A stretch of DNA of 64,000 bases. It comes from Bdellovibrionales bacterium. Lineage in GTDB: Bacteria > Bdellovibrionota > Bdellovibrionia > Bdellovibrionales > JAMPXM01. The stretch lies in the NCBI GenBank assembly GCA_016713885.1, contig JADJOF010000003.1, positions 310,001 through 374,000 on the forward strand, read 5' to 3'. Of this stretch, positions 59,242 through 64,000 are shown piece by piece; the first letter of the stretch is position 1, and each line of letters starts with the position of its first letter. Under the pieces are notes generated by a model, which did not search any database, was not told the DNA's origin, and worked only from the letters and a program-made list of their open reading frames with translations. The translations under genes were made by a program, and so were the position numbers.

Positions 59242-60956
59242 GGACGACCTCCAGCGGGGACATTGGCGACGACGGCATAGGCATCGAGCGAGATATCAAA
59301 GACTTTGAATTGAAAGTCTGAGGTGAGGACCACAACATGCGTCGGAGCCCACATCACAGCTTCCATCGTCGGATTAAGTCGGGCGATATCAACGGTCACG
59401 GCGCATGTCAGGTCTGGTGTGCGGGCGCAGTTCATTTCGGACCGATCAAAACTCGTTGTGCCAGTCATGATGCTTTTATCCAGCATTTGTGCCTGATAGA
59501 CAAAGAAGCCATCAATAAGATTCTCGGCTTGAATTCCAGGTAGGCGAATCTCAAATCTGAAGGTTGCTCCTTGAGAAATATAGTAGGCATTTGGGTACTT
59601 GTTTGGATCGAGCGGTTTTGCATCCAATATTCGAGTTTCAAGCCGAGAGATCGCGGGCGCGGGCTGAGGGTTTGAGAGTTTGATCGAGGCCGTCTGTCGA
59701 GGAATGCCTCGAAGGTAGTTTCCGTTAGAAAGTTTAAGTCCTACAGCCGCAAGGTCGATACTCAATCCGTCGGCCACACCCGTCGGCACTTGAAACTGTC
59801 CTTCGATTTCATACTCGGTCTCTGAAGTCGAACGGGTTATGCGACAATCGTGAGTGGTCAGCGTGAGCGGATCTCTTGTGGCATCGTCGGTCCAAGTTTT
59901 GTTCCCGACGAGTGCGCCACATCCAATGACTTTGAGCGCTGTTGGACTTTCGACTTTGGCTGAGAAATGCACAAACTCGCCGGCTTTTGCGGTTGAGGGA
60001 AGTGACGTGATCTCGATATCGAGATAGGCCGTCACATCGGGGTCGGTCGGATGAAGGCTGAATGAAACGATAGCGCTTTTTACCGAATCGGCACGAAGCG
60101 TGTCGTATTCAAGGTCTGTCGCACCATAGGTAATGACCTCTCGAAGCGCTGATTCGGACTCTTTAAAACAGCGTGAGATCAGACGAAACGAGACATTCAC
60201 TTGTGTTGAGCTTCGTTTTACCCCAGTTGCGAGCCCTGACGACGACCAGATCTTCTCATCAGCCGCGCAAATTTTCTGCCCCTCACGTTCAAGCATCCAG
60301 AGCGGCTGAATCAAAATCTGTCCCGGCTGTTCGATCGCGATGATCGGGAAAAGTCCCTTTGGATAAGCCTTAGAAAAACCAGGCTGGATGGGTTGAGGGA
60401 AGTTCAGAATGAACATCGATGTCTCTTTAAGGCCAGTGTTGATAGGAACGAGGTTGCTTCTGGTTAAGCCCAACATCTGTGCGCCAAATTGATCGGGTGT
60501 GCGTCCCGCATCGTCCTCAACACCAAGATGGTGAACCAGTTCGTGCGAAAAAAGACCGATTAGGGTTTCGACATTCAAGTCCTTCACGCGAGCTCGGTTG
60601 ATACGAATCGGTGCATCTGGCGAGAGCCCCGTCATCATCAAGCGATGCGGATCACCATCGACAGATGAAAATGCGCCGGGATTTGATGCTTCGTCTGTGA
60701 ACTGAAGACTGGCGGCCGAATAGGACGATTCGTTGAGCACAATTTGTCGTGCGAAGCTCGTATGCTCTTGGCTGAGAGCGCACTCGTCTGAAAAGGTGCA
60801 GGCCTTGATGAGGTTTCGCGCGGACTCCCACGCAAATTGCACCCGTCGTTCGAGGAGCTGCTCATCTGTACTTTCGGCCGCGAGAGCTTGATTGGCAAGT
60901 AGGCTGGTGATGAGCGAAATTGCAGTGATGAGAAATCGTGACGAGTTCAGCTTCAT
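59238..60956 (-). CDS. Exported HExxH metalloprotease-like protein
   Basis: A 572-residue protein with signal LITAISLITSLLANQALA and a zincin motif at about residues 140-152: IGLFSHELVHHLGVEDDAGR, that is HExxH plus downstream His/Asp/Glu candidates for the third ligand. After the catalytic part (to about 200) come beta-rich segments, the last near residues 420-560 (LETRILDAKPLDPNKYPNAY) that look like Ig-type or carbohydrate-binding folds. Not assigned to a MEROPS family. Downstream of a DUF4423 regulator with a 4-base overlap. Confidence 0.75.
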   Translation of the reverse strand: MKLNSSRFLITAISLITSLLANQALAAESTDEQLLERRVQFAWESARNLIKACTFSDECALSQEHTSFARQIVLNESSYSAASLQFTDEASNPGAFSSVDGDPHRLMMTGLSPDAPIRINRARVKDLNVETLIGLFSHELVHHLGVEDDAGRTPDQFGAQMLGLTRSNLVPINTGLKETSMFILNFPQPIQPGFSKAYPKGLFPIIAIEQPGQILIQPLWMLEREGQKICAADEKIWSSSGLATGVKRSSTQVNVSFRLISRCFKESESALREVITYGATDLEYDTLRADSVKSAIVSFSLHPTDPDVTAYLDIEITSLPSTAKAGEFVHFSAKVESPTALKVIGCGALVGNKTWTDDATRDPLTLTTHDCRITRSTSETEYEIEGQFQVPTGVADGLSIDLAAVGLKLSNGNYLRGIPRQTASIKLSNPQPAPAISRLETRILDAKPLDPNKYPNAYYISQGATFRFEIRLPGIQAENLIDGFFVYQAQMLDKSIMTGTTSFDRSEMNCARTPDLTCAVTVDIARLNPTMEAVMWAPTHVVVLTSDFQFKVFDISLDAYAVVANVPAGGRP

Positions 60957-61781
60957 TTTGAGTCGTCCTTCGTGAGAGGAAAAAACTGGATATTGATGGC
61001 GTAGAGCTGATCTTTTTCAGCGCCCTCTGCGGCTTCCCAGGCTTCTTTTAAAACAGCTTGAAGTTTGCCACAGATTTCTCGATATCGATCTTTGGGAATC
61101 GCGAGAGTCATCGATTGGAGATAGCGCCGATCGATGGGCACATCGTCGATGGTACGAAAGGCCTTTTGCATCATGTCCTTGTGATAGCGGCGAATGGCAG
61201 TCGCTGGGATGTCTGAATCGGTGAGCATCAGCTCGGGCCCCCTGTGCCCAGCGGCCCCGTTCATTTTGCAAAAGCCCAAGATCCATCAGGCGTTCAACGG
61301 CTCGTCGTGCGCGATCCGGAGAAAGTGCTAACGAATTGGCAATCCAGTCAAGGTTTGGGCGAAACTGTTTGAGATCCGTCATTTGCAGGATCGCTGTATG
61401 GTACCACTCGGCGATAACCTTGAACTTATCCGTGTCGAGTCGCTTGATTTTTGAAGTTTCCCGAGCTTTTGCAATATTCTGGAGAGCCATGTCGCGAGTC
61501 GCGCGATTCTGTTTTCCTTTGGCGAGATAGAGGTCTCTCAGCAGCGTTCGATCGCTCTTAGTCATCTTGAGACGAGTTGAAATCTTTTCGACAGTTGCAA
61601 GTGAGACACCGGACTTTAGATTCATCGATTCACTGAGACGTGAAGGGCTGAGGTCTAAATCGCGAGCAAATGCGCGAAGCGAGTACCGCGAGTTCCCGTC
61701 AATACGGCGCACGAACTCCTTCTTCAGAAAGTCAGGTACGGACTCGGACTTGAGCAGCTGTTTGGAGTCATACTTTTGCAC
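60953..61781 (-). CDS. DUF4423/TIGR02147 family regulator (frame break near 61240)
   Basis: A protein of about 275 residues. N-terminal helix-turn-helix part (SRYSLRAFARDLDLSPSRLS, GVSLATVEKISTRLKMTKSD), then DTDKFKVIAEWYHTAILQMT and WIANSLALSPDRARRAVERL with LLQNERGRW, the family hallmarks. At a C5 run (61238-61242) the frame breaks; the other frame carries DIPATAIRRYHKDMMQKAF, DDVPIDRRYLQSMTLAIPKD and LYAINIQFFPLTKD to the stop at 60953. The family is nearly restricted to Bdellovibrio-like and Fibrobacter-like bacteria and has no known ligand. It heads the operon with the metalloprotease. Confidence 0.88.
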
Positions 61782-61957
61782 GGCTGAGGGGCTATCATGG
61801 CGTTTTCTTGGTCGTCAATCTGGAACACGGCGGAACACTCAGAAGCTCCTCGATTTGTCCTGAACTCCTCTTCAATTCTAGGTTGGCTCCTGGGTCAGGC
61901 AATTCCCTCGGGATAAGAAAAATTTTACGAATGTTCGAAAGAACAAAGGAGATAGAG

Positions 61958-62419
61958 ATGGCAATTCAAACAAAGCAGCGCTTGGAGTTGGCAAAGCACG
62001 CAGCCCTCCTGCTCGCCGCGATGGCAATCAGCGCGTGTCAGACAGTTCCCTATCAAGGACAGGCACGAGACGTAAAGCGTCGACCGGGAGAAGGCGGGGT
62101 GGTTGTGATTAAGGTCGATCATCGTCCAGAGGATCGCGACGTGGCAGAACAGAAAATGCGCTCCAACTGTGGAGCATTGGAAGTACGAGTTGAATCAGAA
62201 GAAGAAGTGGTCGTCGGTCAAAAGACTGAAGGCTCAAGCCGCGATACCAATCGGGAAGCGGATAAGCAGCAGGTTGGGTCACTTTTCGGAATTCCGGTCG
62301 TGAGTGGTGATGCTGGTGGTGTGGATTCACAAACATCGACGACGACGACACAGCTCAAAGAGTGGCAAATAGCATACAAGTGTGTCGCACCATCAGGTTC
62401 GCCAAAGAAAGTGAAATGA
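61958..62419 (+). CDS. Lipoprotein, unknown
   Basis: A 153-residue lipoprotein from ATG 61958 with AAAGGAG upstream; signal LAKHAALLLAAMAISAC. The mature part shows VVVIKVDHRPEDRDVAEQKM, CGALEVRVESEEEVVVGQKT and ends LKEWQIAYKCVAPSG; two cysteines probably pair. The pattern resembles small lipoproteins of Bdellovibrio genomes and the CP-G modules at 24.2-25.4 kb. 176 bp before it have no gene. Confidence 0.75.
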   Translation: MAIQTKQRLELAKHAALLLAAMAISACQTVPYQGQARDVKRRPGEGGVVVIKVDHRPEDRDVAEQKMRSNCGALEVRVESEEEVVVGQKTEGSSRDTNREADKQQVGSLFGIPVVSGDAGGVDSQTSTTTTQLKEWQIAYKCVAPSGSPKKVK

Positions 62420-62428
62420 GGTTGAGCC

Positions 62429-63466
62429 ATGAAGAGAAGTCTTACAGTTATTGCTTCATGTATAGCGACGATATTGATTTCCGCCTGCGAAAGTCAAAAA
62501 CAGGAAGAATCAAATGATGCTGGAAAGCAATCGGCGGTCGATTTTAATGGCCAGTGGAAAACAGAGCTCATGGCATTTAAAACGGATCGCTGCGCCATGC
62601 GCGCGGATTTTAGCAATGATGGGGTCGAGTTTGTCGTTACCGACTTCACAATCGGATGCGTCACCGGAGGCACCGAGGGACTTTATTTGCCTCTACGTTT
62701 AAAGATCCTTTCGCGCAGCGATTTCACAGCGGATGAGCTTTCTGGGCTCCAAATGCCAGCGACAGCTCAGGTCCTCGCACTTGATCTGACATCACCGGGA
62801 GGTGGAATCAGAGACTTGCGTCCGCGCGGTTGGATCGACACATCAAGTCCAGCCGTTCATCGGATCGAGATTGCGATTCAGCCGCACGACGTATCTCTCT
62901 ACAACAGTTTTCATTTGAAAGCTGAAGCCAAAGCGGGTGGGGCGCTTGAGGTGCAGTCGGTGAGTATGACCGATGGCTGGTCGGTGAATGAACCAATCCT
63001 ATTTCAAAAAGGCACAGTGACCACTCCCGACTACTTGTACGGACGTTCTCCTTGGGAAAAATTCAATCTCCCGTACGGAGCCGTGGCGGCAGATAGCCTG
63101 CAAACCGCAAACTTTCTTTACTGCGTAGATCGAAAGTCCTCGCAGTTACTGGGAATCGTGCATCTGGCTGGTGTGCGCTATGCGATTTCGGGCGGTGCGA
63201 TTGGTGAAGTCGGCTTCATCGATCGATCGGGAGAGAACCGAGGCTACATGTGGCGGACAGATTCAGGGGCGAGATCGGCTCACAAAGGCTTTGTAAGCTA
63301 TTGGCTCAGCATGACCGGAGTCGGTGGTCGAACCAACTACTATTATTTCGAAGTTGCCGACGATGGACGCGGCTACCTGAGGTCTAGTAACGGGTATACC
63401 CGCATGCTGTGTCGGGCGACCGTCAACGACCCATTCCGCGGCTTCCCAGGATGGAATCCAGAATAA
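62429..63466 (+). CDS. Large lipoprotein, unknown
   Basis: A 345-residue lipoprotein (VIASCIATILISAC). The mature part is beta-rich: FNGQWKTELMAFKTDRCAMR, IGCVTGGTEGLYLPLRLKIL, then a C-terminal half with NFLYCVDRKSSQLLGIVHLA, GAIGEVGFIDRSGENRGYMW and RMLCRATVN. Four or more cysteines. No family. Ten bases separate it from the preceding lipoprotein, so they form an operon. Confidence 0.75.
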   Translation: MKRSLTVIASCIATILISACESQKQEESNDAGKQSAVDFNGQWKTELMAFKTDRCAMRADFSNDGVEFVVTDFTIGCVTGGTEGLYLPLRLKILSRSDFTADELSGLQMPATAQVLALDLTSPGGGIRDLRPRGWIDTSSPAVHRIEIAIQPHDVSLYNSFHLKAEAKAGGALEVQSVSMTDGWSVNEPILFQKGTVTTPDYLYGRSPWEKFNLPYGAVAADSLQTANFLYCVDRKSSQLLGIVHLAGVRYAISGGAIGEVGFIDRSGENRGYMWRTDSGARSAHKGFVSYWLSMTGVGGRTNYYYFEVADDGRGYLRSSNGYTRMLCRATVNDPFRGFPGWNPE

Positions 63467-63547
63467 AGTTCTCTCCTGTCTGTCGCGGTGGCTTCGACCC
63501 AAGTCGCCGCGGCGGATATTTTCAGCCGCTTTGAAATCAACAGGTCG

Positions 63548-63997
63548 CTACTCAGCACTTCCGGCTTCGAGGTTCACGTTCGAACCGTCTTTCAATTCCG
63601 TGAAGACAATGGGGTAGGAGATAACCACGACACTGTCTTTTTCTGGCTTCGGAAAAGTCCAGGTTTTTGAACCGTTGAGAACACAGGCGATCAGAGCTTC
63701 GTTTTTTAAGGTCGTCTTCGTCTTATCGAGGACGGCTTTTTCAACCTGCCCCGCGGATCCGATCGTCCACTCGATCTGCAATTTGCCTTCGGTTTTTGGT
63801 TCTGTTCTGCGCGCCACGTTGTAGCAATCTCGCATCACGATCTCATGTTCGCGAACTGTCGCTCTGACTGCTTCACGAAATGGCTGTTCTTTCGGTTGGT
63901 CTTCTGATGATTTGAAGAGTGGGCCTTTGCTTGCGCACGCGACCAAGGTGAGGACACCCAATACAGAAGAGAAAAGCCGATGGTTAAAAGTTCTCAA
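63548..63997 (-). CDS. Lipoprotein with AgmX/PglI-like C-terminal domain (start near window end)
   Basis: A 149-residue or longer protein; the visible reading starts at TTG 63997 but the frame is open to the window edge. Lipobox VLGVLTLVAC, then a domain with MRDCYNVARRTEPKTEGKLQ, IEWTIGSAGQVEKAVLDKTK, ALIACVLNGSKTWTFPKPE and VVISYPIVFTE, the TonB-C-like module of AgmX/PglI gliding proteins and many predator proteins, with its two conserved cysteines. It probably crosslinks envelope parts (inference). Confidence 0.82.
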   Translation of the reverse strand: MRTFNHRLFSSVLGVLTLVACASKGPLFKSSEDQPKEQPFREAVRATVREHEIVMRDCYNVARRTEPKTEGKLQIEWTIGSAGQVEKAVLDKTKTTLKNEALIACVLNGSKTWTFPKPEKDSVVVISYPIVFTELKDGSNVNLEAGSAE

Positions 63998-64000
63998 AAA

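Noticed and set aside
1..64000. CRISPR array, prophage or integrative element with attachment sites
   Set aside because: No regular spaced repeats, cas genes, integrase or phage structural genes were seen; the single tRNA gene has no repeated 3' end nearby.

Overview
The window looks like chromosomal DNA of a Bdellovibrio-like bacterium (Bdellovibrionota/Oligoflexia). This is inference, based on: a DUF4423/TIGR02147-type regulator; many small lipoproteins and Cys-containing secreted proteins; a lysine-tailed SWIB protein; HAMP-poor chemoreceptors with the tip motif QTKLLSFN; a group III truncated haemoglobin; and an AgmX/PglI-like C-terminal domain protein. GC content is moderate and genes are dense and often overlap.

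Layout. 1-3.2 kb: edge of a secreted protein gene, a decayed ISL3-type insertion sequence with visible inverted repeats and target duplication, an IS200-like (RAYT-type) transposase and a broken GNAT gene. 3.2-14.2 kb: housekeeping genes (BolA, EttA, MFS, SWIB protein, Map, AhcY) with an accessory patch at 5.7-8.6 kb (Cys-rich secreted protein, membrane protein between two direct repeats, DUF4143 ATPase behind a large palindrome). 14.2-20.4 kb: Orn, Smr protein, porin-like protein, an exported ADP-ribosyltransferase-like protein, a four-gene exported FixH-like/redoxin/beta-barrel operon, a SAM hydrolase-like lipoprotein and tRNA-Arg(CCG). 20.6-25.4 kb: a nitric-oxide response module (truncated haemoglobin, NnrS, NsrR, flavin reductase) with a perfect operator-like palindrome, then tandem paralogous lipoproteins. 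25.4-30.8 kb: AEC carrier, two chemoreceptors, cytochrome c. 30.8-36.2 kb: hmgA-hppD-phhA-trhP-chorismate mutase operon with a divergent LysR gene. 36.2-41.5 kb: two-component system facing three surface lipoproteins (Cys/Tyr repeats; Ig-Ig-C-type lectin; RCC1 repeats). 41.5-44.7 kb: FadL-like porin, ferredoxin reductase, pyrophosphatase. 44.9-56.6 kb: a long plus-strand block (SDR, LLM flavoenzyme, asparaginase II, aldehyde dehydrogenase, ABC exporter trio, DUF808) followed by both subunits of a 2-aminophenol 1,6-dioxygenase-like enzyme, one of them fused to a RidA/aminomuconate deaminase-like domain. 56.6-64 kb: small genes, a DUF4423 regulator-metalloprotease operon and lipoproteins.

How genes work together. 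The Phe/Tyr operon would convert Phe to Tyr, and after transamination to homogentisate and maleylacetoacetate; it also carries a chorismate mutase next to a U32 protein of the prephenate-dependent tRNA hydroxylation family. The aminophenol-type block carries ring cleavage, semialdehyde oxidation and deamination activities, alongside an exporter. The NO module is a self-contained detoxification unit.

A caution for every reader: at least twelve single- or two-base frame breaks occur, several of them inside highly conserved housekeeping genes (ahcY, phhA) and several in short homopolymers. They look more like sequence indels than true decay, except in the ISL3 element. I report such genes as one feature across the break.
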